Origin: Aldehydirespirator sp965203635
Lineage (GTDB): Bacteria; Actinomycetota; Acidimicrobiia; Acidimicrobiales; Aldehydirespiratoraceae
Length of the DNA: 64,000 nucleotides
NCBI GenBank assembly: GCA_965203635.1
Contig: OZ241903.1
Coordinates: 992,001-1,056,000 of the forward strand
Direction: 5' to 3'
The position numbers were made by a program, and so were the translations under genes. The notes below the pieces were generated by a model that did not search any database, was not told the DNA's origin, and saw nothing but the letters and a program-made list of their open reading frames with translations. Shown piece by piece: positions 48,887-57,010 of this stretch (positions are counted from its first letter, which is position 1; each line of letters begins with the position of its first letter).

Positions 48887-49822
48887 TCAGCGGGTGAAGA
48901 GGAGCTGGAACTCCATGATGCCGTGGTCCTCTACGGACACGACTACGGGTGCGGTCGGCGCGGTGACGCCGTAGTCGCTGAACACGACGTCGCTGGAGCC
49001 GACGGCCACGATGATGTCGCCCACGAGCTGGGCTTGCAGGTCGAAGGCGACCCGGTTGGTGACGCCCTTGATGGTCAGGTCGCCCTCGGCCGATCCCGAG
49101 AACGCCTCACCGCCGGCCATGCCGGCCGGCAACTCCACCGGCTCCGCCAGGGTGAAGACCGCCTTGGGGAACTCGCTGGTGTTCAGGGCCCCGTAGATCC
49201 GGCCGTCCCGGAAGCTGTTGTCGGTTCGCAACGTGGACATGGTCACCTCCACGGTTGCCGCCACCAGCGCCGTGTCGCTCAGCTCGATCGAGCCCGCCAC
49301 GTCGGCGGTGCGGCCCACGGCGGTGAAGTCGCCGATGCTGTTCAGCACCTCGTCCACCCGGAACCCGGCGAAGCTCACCGTCGGCTCGCCCAGAAGGTCA
49401 CCCGCGCCCTCGGCCACCTGCACGGTCCACACTCCGGCAAGACCACCCGGGGCATCGACCGTCTGGTCTGCCGAGGTCGTCCCCGTGTCGGTCTCTGCGC
49501 TGGCTACATCGGTCGCGTCCTCGGCCACGGCCGTCTCATCGGCGTCGGCCGCTGACACGTCGTCGCCGGTGCTCGATGCGGAGTCGACGTTCTCGGTGTC
49601 GTCGGCGGCTCCGGTGGCCGTTGTCTCGTCGGGACTGTCGTCAGTGGATTCGGTGGCTGACGGCTGTTCGGCACCTTCGTCCGCCTCGATCCGGGCGACG
49701 GTCGCCTCCAGGTCGACTGCCTCGGGGGCTTCGTCCCGGGTCAGGAGATACACCGCCACCACGACGACGACTAGTACGACAACAGCCACGACCGCGCCGA
49801 TGACGATCTTGATGCGCTTCAT
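48887..49822 (-). CDS. YceI-family lipid-binding-fold protein, paralogue
   Basis: The 311-residue protein has the same plan as its downstream neighbour: a membrane helix at about 6-28, an acidic Thr/Ser/Asp linker to about residue 120, and a YceI barrel with G-R-T-A-D-V-A-G-S, M-S-T-L-R-T-D-N and S-V-E-D-H-G-I-M-E-F-Q-L-L. Its ATG overlaps the hemL stop by four bases (ATGA), so it is probably co-translated with the heme genes. The two copies arose by local duplication but diverge clearly. Ligand unknown. Confidence 0.85.
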   Translation of the reverse strand: MKRIKIVIGAVVAVVVLVVVVVAVYLLTRDEAPEAVDLEATVARIEADEGAEQPSATESTDDSPDETTATGAADDTENVDSASSTGDDVSAADADETAVAEDATDVASAETDTGTTSADQTVDAPGGLAGVWTVQVAEGAGDLLGEPTVSFAGFRVDEVLNSIGDFTAVGRTADVAGSIELSDTALVAATVEVTMSTLRTDNSFRDGRIYGALNTSEFPKAVFTLAEPVELPAGMAGGEAFSGSAEGDLTIKGVTNRVAFDLQAQLVGDIIVAVGSSDVVFSDYGVTAPTAPVVVSVEDHGIMEFQLLFTR

Positions 49823-51111
49823 CCTTCCTCGCCCCTCTCCATCTCGGTGGCCGTAGCGGCGGCGGCAGCCACGGTGGCCTCGATCTCGGCTTCGGTGTGG
49901 GCCAATGACGGGAAGATCGCCTCGTAAGCCCCCGGCGCGAAAGCCACACCGCGCCGCAGCATCCCGTGGAAGAACGGCGGATAACGGCCGTTATCGGCCG
50001 CCTTGCGGGCCTCATCGAAATCACGGGGCGCGTCCTCGGCGAAGAACAGGCCCAGCAGGGGACCGACCCGCGGCAGCACCGCGGTCACCCCGGCCGCGGC
50101 GAAGGCTCCGGCCATTCCCTCCTGCAGGGCGGCCGCAGTGGATTCAAGCCTCCGGTAGGCGTCGTCGTCGAGCAATCCCAGCACCGCCAGCCCGGCCGCG
50201 GTGGCCAGCGGGTTACCCGACAGTGTTCCGGCCTGGTATACGCCGCCCAGGGGCGCCAGCCCGGACATGATCTCCCTCGAGGCTCCGAAGGCGCCCACCG
50301 GCAGCCCGCCTCCGATGACCTTGCCGAAGCACCAGATGTCGGGTCGCACTCCGAACCACTCGGCGGCGCCACCCCGGCAGAGCCGGAAGCCGGTGATCAC
50401 CTCGTCGAAGAGCAGCAGCGCGCCGACCGCGTCGCAGGCATCGCGCAGTCCCTGCAGGAGGCCGGACTCCGGCGCCACCAATCCCATGTTGGCCGCCACC
50501 GGCTCGACGCACACCACCGCCACCGACTCGTCCAGCTCGGGCACCACGTTGTAGGGGGCCACGATGGTGTCGGCCACCGCGCCGGCGGTCACTCCCTCCG
50601 ATCCGGCCAGGCCCTGCTGGGCAACACCCGATCCGCCCGCCACCAGCAGGGCATCGCTGTGGCCGTGGTAGCAACCGGCGAACTTCACCACCGTCGGGCG
50701 TCCGGTAACGCCCCGTGCGAGCCGCACCGCCGACATCACCGCCTCGGTGCCGCTGTTGGTCAGCCGCACCATCTCCAGTCCCGCCACCCGGTCGCACATC
50801 TCCTCGGCCATCAGCACCTCGTCGCGGGTGGGCGCGCCGTAGCTGGTGCCCCGGCCGGCCGCCCGCCGCACGGCTTCGACCACCGTCGGGTGGGCGTGGC
50901 CGCAGATGCCCGGCCCGTAGCTCTGCACGTAGTCGATGTAGCGGCGGCCCTCCACGTCGTAGACGAACGGACCGGAGGCCTCGGCCACGAAGTAGGGGGT
51001 GCCCCCCACGGAGCGGAAAGCCCGAACCGGCGAGTTGACCCCGCCGGGGATGACCCGCTGGGCCCGCTCGAACAGTGCCTCATTGGTGAGGGCCTCGTCG
51101 CTGCTCAGCAC
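49819..51111 (-). CDS. hemL: Glutamate-1-semialdehyde 2,1-aminomutase
   Basis: HemL makes 5-aminolevulinate from glutamate-1-semialdehyde with PLP. The 430-residue protein has V-I-P-G-G-V-N-S-P-V-R-A-F near residue 19, S-G-T-E-A-V-M-S-A near 117, Y-H-G-H near 146, D-E-V-I-T-G-F near 242, and the PLP lysine in F-G-K-V-I-G-G-G near 266. GTG at 51111 gives normal length, with CGAGGC upstream as a weak binding site; the direct repeat around it is listed separately. Expression is coupled to hemB, 16 bases upstream. Confidence 0.93.
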   Translation of the reverse strand: MLSSDEALTNEALFERAQRVIPGGVNSPVRAFRSVGGTPYFVAEASGPFVYDVEGRRYIDYVQSYGPGICGHAHPTVVEAVRRAAGRGTSYGAPTRDEVLMAEEMCDRVAGLEMVRLTNSGTEAVMSAVRLARGVTGRPTVVKFAGCYHGHSDALLVAGGSGVAQQGLAGSEGVTAGAVADTIVAPYNVVPELDESVAVVCVEPVAANMGLVAPESGLLQGLRDACDAVGALLLFDEVITGFRLCRGGAAEWFGVRPDIWCFGKVIGGGLPVGAFGASREIMSGLAPLGGVYQAGTLSGNPLATAAGLAVLGLLDDDAYRRLESTAAALQEGMAGAFAAAGVTAVLPRVGPLLGLFFAEDAPRDFDEARKAADNGRYPPFFHGMLRRGVAFAPGAYEAIFPSLAHTEAEIEATVAAAAATATEMERGEEG

Positions 51112-51131
51112 AGTGCCTCGTTGGTGGTCAC
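51072..51131 (-). repeat. 17-bp direct repeat with 38-bp offset at the hemB/hemL junction
   Basis: On the coding strand CACCAACGAGGCACTGT (ending at the hemL GTG) and CACCAATGAGGCACTGT (inside hemL) differ by one base and lie 38 bases apart. The first copy holds the GAGG that serves hemL and the GTG start itself. It also creates a GTG-led 8-codon mini-ORF (51131-51105) overlapping the hemB stop. The rest of the 38-base unit no longer matches. Confidence 0.55.
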
Positions 51132-52108
51132 TGCATGGCCTCGGCCAGGCGGCGGGCGAAGTAGGTGAGCACCACGTCGGCGCCGGCCCGGCGGATGGCG
51201 AGGACATGCTCGAGGGCCACCGCGTCACCGTCGAGCCAGCCCCGCTCGGCCGCGGCGCACACCATGGAGTACTCCCCGGACACGTGGTAGGCGGCCAGTG
51301 GCACATCGAAGGTGCGCCGTGCGGCCGAGATCACATCCAGGAAGGCCAGAGCCGGCTTCACCATCACCATGTCGGCGCCCTCGGCCAGATCCAAGCGGAT
51401 CTCCTCGAGGGCCTCCCGGGCTCCGGCCACGTCCTGCTGGTAGGTCCGGCGGTCGCCCCCGCCGGCGATGGTCACGTCCACCGCGTCGCGGAACGGCCCG
51501 TACAGAGCGGTGGCGTACTTGGCCGAATAGGCGAGGATGGCAGTCTCGGTGCAACCCGAGCCGTCGAGCGCGGCGCGGATGGCACCGACCTGGCCGTCCA
51601 TCATCCCCGAAGGAGCCACGATGTCGGCCCCCGCGGCCGCCTGGGCCAACGCGATGCGGGCGTAGATCTCCAGGGTGGCGTCGTTCTCCACGTCGCCCGA
51701 GCCGTCGAGCACCCCGCAATGGCCGTGGTCGGTGTACTCGTCCATGCACAGATCGGCGATCAACACGATGTCGTCACCGAGATCGGAGCGCAGGTCGGCC
51801 AGAGCCACCTGCACGATCCCGTCGGGATTCCAGGCCTCCGACCCGATGTGGTCCTTGTGCTCGGGCACCCCGAACAGCACCACCGCCCCGATCCCGAGGG
51901 AGTGCAACTCCTTGACCTCGGCCCGCAACGATCCGCGGGTGTGCTGGAATTGTCCCGGCATGGAGACGATGGGCTCGGGTTCGTCGATCCCCTCCCGCAC
52001 GAACAGCGGCGCGATGAAGTCCGCCGGATCGAGCCGGTGCTCGGCCACCAGCCGTCGCAGGGCCGGGGTCCGGCGCAGCCGACGCATGCGCCGCTGCGGG
52101 AAACTCAC
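51128..52108 (-). CDS. hemB: Delta-aminolevulinic acid dehydratase (porphobilinogen synthase)
   Basis: HemB joins two 5-aminolevulinates into porphobilinogen. The 326-residue protein has the metal-site region D-L-C-M-D-E-Y-T-D-H-G-H-C-G near residue 117, the lysine of A-Y-S-A-K-Y-A-T near 195, and the second Schiff-base lysine in V-K-P-A-L near 248. The cysteine set D-L-C, G-H-C and the nearby residues suggest a mixed metal form. It lies between hemD and hemL in the heme operon. Confidence 0.96.
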   Translation of the reverse strand: MSFPQRRMRRLRRTPALRRLVAEHRLDPADFIAPLFVREGIDEPEPIVSMPGQFQHTRGSLRAEVKELHSLGIGAVVLFGVPEHKDHIGSEAWNPDGIVQVALADLRSDLGDDIVLIADLCMDEYTDHGHCGVLDGSGDVENDATLEIYARIALAQAAAGADIVAPSGMMDGQVGAIRAALDGSGCTETAILAYSAKYATALYGPFRDAVDVTIAGGGDRRTYQQDVAGAREALEEIRLDLAEGADMVMVKPALAFLDVISAARRTFDVPLAAYHVSGEYSMVCAAAERGWLDGDAVALEHVLAIRRAGADVVLTYFARRLAEAMQ

Positions 52109-52117
52109 CCTGCGAGG

Positions 52118-52912
52118 CTACCCAGCGTCGTCGGGCGCCGACCACGGGCGGGCGTGGCCGACCAGCGCGGCCACCACGCCGTCGATGGTGTGCTCGGATG
52201 CCTCCACGGTGACTTCGAGGCCGTGGGACGCCGCGGTGGCTGACGTGGCCGGGCCTATGGAGGCCACCAGGGGCGGCACCGCGTCGGCGCCGACCTCGGC
52301 CACCAGACGCGTGACCACCGACGACGAAGTGAACACCACACCGTCGGAGGCAGCCACCGCCCGGCGCTGGTCGTCGGTCAGGCGGGCGGCCACGTTCCGG
52401 TAGGCGGCCACGTCCAGCACCTCCCAGCCGGCGTCTCGCAGGCTGTCGGGCAGCACGGGTCGGGCTACCGCAGCCCGGGCCAGCACCACGAGGCTGCCGC
52501 TGCGCCCGGAGCCGGGAGCCGGGAACGCTTGCACCAATCCCTCGGCGATCGATCGGTCGGGCACCAGCCGCACGGTCAGCCCCACTGCCGCGGCCCGGGC
52601 TGCGGTCCCCGGACCGATGGCGGCGACGTTGACGCCGGTGGCCAGCGGCCCGGCCGCGGCCGCTCGCTCGGCCCCGTTCGGGCTGGTGACCACCAGCCAG
52701 TCTCCCCGTTCGAGCCGGGCCAGCGCCGCCTGCAGTCCGGCTCCCCCGTCGGCAGGGTCGGTGATGGCGATCACCGGTGCGCTGACCACCTCGGCACCGG
52801 CCGCGGCCAGCCCGTCGGCCAGCGGCTGGGCCTGGTGGCGCGGCCGGCAAACCACGATCTTCAGCCCGGCGAGCGGCTCGGGTGCATGAAGCCGGGGCCC
52901 TCCCGGGCTCAT
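52118..52912 (-). CDS. hemD: Uroporphyrinogen-III synthase
   Basis: HemD cyclises hydroxymethylbilane with inversion of ring D. The 264-residue protein has the two-domain HemD fold, with V-V-C-R-P-R-H-Q-A near residue 20, V-V-T-S-P-N-G-A near 73, V-V-F-T-S-S-S-V-V near 191 and I-G-P-A-T near 218. Sequence is poorly conserved in this family, but place and motifs agree. ATG at 52912 overlaps the hemC stop by four bases (ATGA). In some actinobacteria hemD is fused to a methyltransferase; here it stands alone. Confidence 0.88.
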   Translation of the reverse strand: MSPGGPRLHAPEPLAGLKIVVCRPRHQAQPLADGLAAAGAEVVSAPVIAITDPADGGAGLQAALARLERGDWLVVTSPNGAERAAAAGPLATGVNVAAIGPGTAARAAAVGLTVRLVPDRSIAEGLVQAFPAPGSGRSGSLVVLARAAVARPVLPDSLRDAGWEVLDVAAYRNVAARLTDDQRRAVAASDGVVFTSSSVVTRLVAEVGADAVPPLVASIGPATSATAASHGLEVTVEASEHTIDGVVAALVGHARPWSAPDDAG

Positions 52913-53814
52913 CGGGCCGCTCCCATGAGCTCCCGACCGCCGCATTCGTCCAGCAGGTGGCAGGCCACAGACCGGCCCAGCGTCTCGGGATCGCGGCCCC
53001 GGCGGGTGTCGCGGATGAGCGCCCGGCCGTCGAGCGACGCCACCAGCCCGGTCAGTTCCAGACCGCCGCCGGGAGCCTCGCCGGCGTGGGCGCCGGCCGG
53101 CAGGCTGCAGTCGCCGCCCAGTTCGGCCAGAAAGGCCCGCTCCGCGTCGACTGCCCGCCTGCTCGGCCCGTGCTCGGTGGCGAGCAGTGCCTCGAGCACG
53201 GCCCGGTCGTCGGCTCGGCACTCCACCGCGATGGCTCCCTGCCCGACCTGGGGCACGAAGACGTCCGGTTCGAGCACGTCGAGCACGTCTGGTTCGAGCC
53301 CCAGGCGCTGCAAGGCCACCGCGGCCATGACGATGGCGTCGAACGCGGCGGCCTTGTTGAGCCGGGTGGCGATGTTGCCCCGCAGCTCGGCAAAGGCCAG
53401 GTCGGGTCGTGTCCAGGCCAGTTGGGCCTTGCGCCTGACCGAGCCCGTGGCCACCGTCGCGCCGGCCGGCAACTCGGCCAGCCGGCAGCCCACCAGGGCG
53501 TCCCGCGGGTCGCCGCGCCTCGGCACCGCAGCCAGCACCAGGCCCTCAGGAGTCGACGACGGCAAGTCCTTGGCTGAGTGCACTGCGATGTCGGCCCGTC
53601 CGTCGAGCACCGCGGCCTGCACCTCCTTCACGAACACTCCCTTGCCCCCCATGGCGTGAATCGGCGTGCCGGTCTGCCGGTCACCGGTGGTGGACACCAC
53701 CACCGGCTCGGTTGCCACCCCGCCGGTCTCGGCCAGCAACCCGGCCACGATGCTGGTCTGCCGGAGGGCCAAGGCACTGCCCCGGGTGGCCGCTCTCAGA
53801 GGCCGAGCGGTCAT
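52909..53814 (-). CDS. hemC: Porphobilinogen deaminase (hydroxymethylbilane synthase)
   Basis: HemC builds hydroxymethylbilane from four porphobilinogens. The 301-residue protein begins R-A-A-T-R-G-S-A-L-A-L-R-Q, has V-H-S-A-K-D-L-P near residue 78, and carries the dipyrromethane cofactor Cys in G-G-D-C-S-L-P near residue 236. Its first codons (MTARPL) coincide with a fragment of the dispersed repeat (53796-53812). The gene lies 10 bases after hemA. Confidence 0.95.
   Translation of the reverse strand: MTARPLRAATRGSALALRQTSIVAGLLAETGGVATEPVVVSTTGDRQTGTPIHAMGGKGVFVKEVQAAVLDGRADIAVHSAKDLPSSTPEGLVLAAVPRRGDPRDALVGCRLAELPAGATVATGSVRRKAQLAWTRPDLAFAELRGNIATRLNKAAAFDAIVMAAVALQRLGLEPDVLDVLEPDVFVPQVGQGAIAVECRADDRAVLEALLATEHGPSRRAVDAERAFLAELGGDCSLPAGAHAGEAPGGGLELTGLVASLDGRALIRDTRRGRDPETLGRSVACHLLDECGGRELMGAAR
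53796..53812 (+). repeat. Fragment of the dispersed repeat at the hemC start
   Basis: CAGAGGCCGAGCGGTCA on the plus strand matches the 5' module of the dispersed repeat and spans the first five hemC codons. Only this module is present, so chance cannot be excluded. Confidence 0.4.
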
Positions 53815-53824
53815 GGTGCAGTGT

Positions 53825-55084
53825 CTACAGGTCGAACAGGTCGCGCAGTGCTTCGGCGAGCCGGTCGCCCCGTGCGTGGCCGGCCGCGTCCTTGAGCCGG
53901 ATGGTCGGCTCGTGGAGCAGCTTGTTCACCACGCCGCGCAGCAGGGACTCCACCGCGGCGCGCTGGGCGGGCGAGAGATCGGCGAGGCGCGACGCATGGC
54001 GGTCCAGCTCGCTCGCGCTGAGAAGCTCAGCCCGGCCCCTCAGCGCCGCGATGAGCGGGGCGACTTCACGGGCCGATGCCTCAGCCAGATAGAACTCGAC
54101 CTCCTCGTCGATGATGGCCTGCACGGAGTCGATCTCCTGGGTGCGACCGGACCGTTCCCGTTCCACGAAGTCGCCCAGGTCGTCCATGTCGAGCAGGGTC
54201 ACTCCGGGCAGTTCCCGAGCAGCGGGGTCCACATCGCGGGGCACGGCCACGTCGACGATCAGCAGCTCCGCGCCCGCCCGTCGGGCCATCACCGCGTCGA
54301 TGTCGCTGTGCTCGAGGACTATCTCGGTGGCCCCGGTAGTGGTGATGGCCACGTCGGCACCGGCCAGGGCAGTGTCCAGATCGGCCAGGGCCACGGCCCG
54401 CCCGCCGCACAGTTGCGCGGCGGCCACGGCCCGCTCCGGTGAGCGGCTCGCCACGGCTATGTCGCCGGGGTGGGCGTCGGCCAGGGACTTGAGCGTGCCT
54501 GAGGCCACCTCTCCCGCGCCCAGCACGAGCACCCGGCGGCCGGTCAGTCCTCCGAGCCGCTCGTCGGCCAGAGCGACCGCGGCATGCGACAGCGAGGCGA
54601 TGCCGCGGGCGATGCCGGTCTCGGTGCGGGCCCGCTTGCCGGTCTCGACCGCGCGGCGGAACAGGGGTTCGAGCACCGCGCCGACGGTGCCCTCCGAGCG
54701 GGCTGACTGCCATGCGTCGCGTACCTGGCCCAGCACCTCGTGTTCGCCCACCACCACGGAGTCGAGCCCGGCGGCCACCGCGAACAGGTGCCGCACCGCG
54801 TCGGCGTCGTGGTGGGCGTACAGCTCGTCTCCCACCGTCTCGGGCGGGAGCCCCGAATGGCGGGCGATCAGCTCCCGGATGTCGGCGTAGCCGCCGTGGA
54901 AGCGTTCGGCGTAGGCGTAGACCTCGATGCGGTTGCATGTGGACAGCAGCACCGATTCGCTGAGGTGCTCGGCCACCGCGAGGTCGTGGAGGGCCTTGGG
55001 CAGGTCGTCGGGCGCGACCGTCATCCGCTCGAGCAGGCCGAGCGGCGTGGCGCGGTGATTGCACCCGACCACTACCAGCGACAT
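53825..55084 (-). CDS. hemA: Glutamyl-tRNA reductase
   Basis: HemA reduces glutamyl-tRNA to glutamate-1-semialdehyde, the first step of heme synthesis by the C5 route. The 419-residue protein shows V-V-G-C-N-H-R-A-T-P-L near residue 4, the catalytic Cys in L-L-S-T-C-N-R-I-E near 47, G-E-H-E-V-L-G-Q near 107, and the NADPH motif V-L-G-A-G-E-V near 178. ATG at 55084 was chosen over in-frame upstream codons because it gives the normal start. Order hemA-C-D-B-L follows. Confidence 0.95.
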   Translation of the reverse strand: MSLVVVGCNHRATPLGLLERMTVAPDDLPKALHDLAVAEHLSESVLLSTCNRIEVYAYAERFHGGYADIRELIARHSGLPPETVGDELYAHHDADAVRHLFAVAAGLDSVVVGEHEVLGQVRDAWQSARSEGTVGAVLEPLFRRAVETGKRARTETGIARGIASLSHAAVALADERLGGLTGRRVLVLGAGEVASGTLKSLADAHPGDIAVASRSPERAVAAAQLCGGRAVALADLDTALAGADVAITTTGATEIVLEHSDIDAVMARRAGAELLIVDVAVPRDVDPAARELPGVTLLDMDDLGDFVERERSGRTQEIDSVQAIIDEEVEFYLAEASAREVAPLIAALRGRAELLSASELDRHASRLADLSPAQRAAVESLLRGVVNKLLHEPTIRLKDAAGHARGDRLAEALRDLFDL

Positions 55085-55147
55085 CGAATCGGATGCTATC
55101 GCCGCTCGCGTCACGCGAGCCAGGTCGCGCGACGGCAATAGCGCCGT

Positions 55148-55237
55148 CTACCGGGCCAGGAAGAAGAGTTGCAGCACCCCGGCCACGACGATGATGGCGA
55201 GCAGTGCCACGATGGCGATGGTGGTTCCCGGTCTCAT
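55148..55237 (-). CDS. 29-residue single-span membrane protein
   Basis: ATG at 55237 follows a strong AAGGAGG site and opens a frame for a 29-residue peptide: a short basic N-terminus (MRPGTT), one hydrophobic helix (IAIVALLAIIVVAGVLQLFF), and L-A-R. The start overlaps the SAM hydrolase stop (ATGA). hemA begins 63 bases later. I know no named family; position suggests a small helper of the neighbouring enzymes or a leader-like peptide. Confidence 0.6.
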   Translation of the reverse strand: MRPGTTIAIVALLAIIVVAGVLQLFFLAR

Positions 55238-56181
55238 GGCCGGCCTCCTTGCTCCTGCGGCCCGGGCCGGGGGCTGAGCCCGACCGGCGTCACCACCGTC
55301 GGGCTGCCTGTCCGGCGGTCGCCGGCCCCGGCGGTGGCGAGGCGCACCTCGGATCCCTCGTGCAGCCCGAGCTCGTCGGCCGCCGAGCGTCGGGGCAGGG
55401 CCAGCGACACGAGCCCGCTCGAGTCGGTGACGAGGCCGACGCGTCCCGGCGGCACGTCCGCATAGGCCCGGGCTCGCTCGGCCGTCCGCAGGTCTTCCCC
55501 GACCGCCACCTGCAGTAGGGCTCCGGTCGCGGCCATCTCGTCCACTTCGGCCGGATCGACGTTGAGCTGGCAGTTGCCGAAGCGGTCCACCCACAGCACC
55601 TCGGCCACTAAGTCGTCACCGTCGCGCCGGCTCACCGGCAGCATTCCGGGAGTCAGCGTGGCCACGTCGACGGCCGGTCCCAGATCGCTCAACGGCACTC
55701 CGCAGCAGAGGTGCGCGGCCGCCGGCGCGAACACGTCACGGCCGTCGAAGGTCGAGCCCAGCCCGCCGAGGTCCTCCAGCCGGTAGTCCGCGCTGGCCAG
55801 CTCCACAGCCCGCCCGGCCCCGCCGACGAGGGCCACCACGGGGGCCAGCAACCCGTTGTCCGGTCCGACCAGCACCGAGGCACCGTCGCCCACCTCCACC
55901 GCCACCGGTCGGCGGTCGGTGCCCACCCCGGGGTCGACCACAGCCAGGACCACGCCCGGCAGCAGGTACTGGGCGGCCCGGGCCAGCGCCAACCCGCCGG
56001 CTCGCACGTTGCAGGGCGCGATGCCGTGGGTGACGTCCACCACCCGCACATGGGGCGCGATGGCGGCGATGACCGAGTGGACCACCCCGACGAACTCGTC
56101 GCCGTGGCCGTAGTCCGACAGGAACGAGATCGTGTCGTAGCCGCGGCCCGCGCCGGCCGGCGATGACGAACTCCTGGTCAC
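55234..56181 (-). CDS. SAM hydroxide adenosyltransferase / SAM hydrolase family (DUF62)
   Basis: The 315-residue protein has the family's N-terminal S-D-Y-G-H-G-D-E-F-V-G motif near residue 22, D-V-T-H-G-I near 49, V-V-D-P-G-V-G near 81, and D-R-F-G-N-C-Q-L-N near 200. This fold includes SAM hydrolases that give adenosine and L-methionine, and SAM-dependent halogenases; the plain family is hydrolase-like. It is between proC and the small membrane protein with four-base overlaps at both ends. Confidence 0.85.
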   Translation of the reverse strand: MTRSSSSPAGAGRGYDTISFLSDYGHGDEFVGVVHSVIAAIAPHVRVVDVTHGIAPCNVRAGGLALARAAQYLLPGVVLAVVDPGVGTDRRPVAVEVGDGASVLVGPDNGLLAPVVALVGGAGRAVELASADYRLEDLGGLGSTFDGRDVFAPAAAHLCCGVPLSDLGPAVDVATLTPGMLPVSRRDGDDLVAEVLWVDRFGNCQLNVDPAEVDEMAATGALLQVAVGEDLRTAERARAYADVPPGRVGLVTDSSGLVSLALPRRSAADELGLHEGSEVRLATAGAGDRRTGSPTVVTPVGLSPRPGPQEQGGRP

Positions 56182-56975
56182 TGGCCCAGCTCGCGGGAAC
56201 GGCGGGTGGCTGCGGTGACCACCCGGTCGATGAGGCCCATGAAGTCGGCCTCGTCGAGCACGGCCAGGCCCGCGGCGGTGGTGCCGCCCGGAGAGGTGAC
56301 GTTCTCCCGGAGGAGGCCGGGATCCTCGCCGGATGAGGCTAGGAGCTTCGCGGCTCCCAGAATGGTCTGCCTTGTCAAGGCGTCGGCGGTGGCAGCGTCG
56401 AGGCCCTGGGCCGTTCCCGCGGCTCGCATAGCCTCGGCCAGCCGGAACACGTAGGCGGGACCGCTGCCCGACAGGCCGGTCACCGCGTCGAGGTCCGTCT
56501 CGCTGACCACCGCGACCGCCCCAACTGCTTCGAGGATGCTTCGGGCCCAGTCAACGTCCTCGATTGACGCGGCCGATCCAGGAGCGATGGCGGCCGCGCC
56601 CGCCCCGACCAGCGCCGGGGTGTTGGGCATGGCCCGCACCACCGGAGTTCCGGCCGGCAGGCCGGCCTCGATGGCCTCCGTGCGCACCCCCGCCGCGATG
56701 GACAGCACCCGTGCGGTTGCCGCCGCGGCCAGCGCGGGCAGCACCGCCGCCACCACGTCGGGCTTCACTGCGATGACGGCGCCGATCCCGTAGAGGGGTT
56801 CGGTGGAGATCGACACCCCGGGGGAGGCGGCCGAGACGGCCCGCTGACGGGCTGGGTCGGGTTCGACCACGTGGAGTTCGCCCGCGCCGGCCCAGCCGCT
56901 GGCCACTAGGCCCCCCAACAGGGCCTCGCCCATCTTTCCGCCGCCGATCACCTGCAACCGGGCCATGGGAGCCAT
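56178..56975 (-). CDS. proC: Pyrroline-5-carboxylate reductase
   Basis: ProC makes proline from pyrroline-5-carboxylate with NAD(P)H. The 265-residue protein has the nucleotide-binding V-I-G-G-G-K-M-G-E-A-L near residue 9, A-V-K-P-D-V near 67, R-A-M-P-N-T-P near 111, and the C-terminal V-T-S-P-G-G-T-T-A-A-G-L-A-V-L motif near 227. ATG at 56975 is followed three codons later by another ATG at 56966; the second is possible. Confidence 0.94.
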   Translation of the reverse strand: MAPMARLQVIGGGKMGEALLGGLVASGWAGAGELHVVEPDPARQRAVSAASPGVSISTEPLYGIGAVIAVKPDVVAAVLPALAAAATARVLSIAAGVRTEAIEAGLPAGTPVVRAMPNTPALVGAGAAAIAPGSAASIEDVDWARSILEAVGAVAVVSETDLDAVTGLSGSGPAYVFRLAEAMRAAGTAQGLDAATADALTRQTILGAAKLLASSGEDPGLLRENVTSPGGTTAAGLAVLDEADFMGLIDRVVTAATRRSRELGQ

Positions 56976-56978
56976 GCT

Positions 56979-57000
56979 AAGAGGCCGAGCGGGCAGGCGA
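56979..57000 (+). repeat. Fragment of the dispersed repeat upstream of proC
   Basis: AAGAGGCCGAGCGGGCAGGC matches the 5' module of the dispersed repeat. The 3' module is absent. It sits in the 35-base gap between the proC start and the end of the transporter gene. Confidence 0.55.
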
Positions 57001-57010
57001 GCGATTCCGG

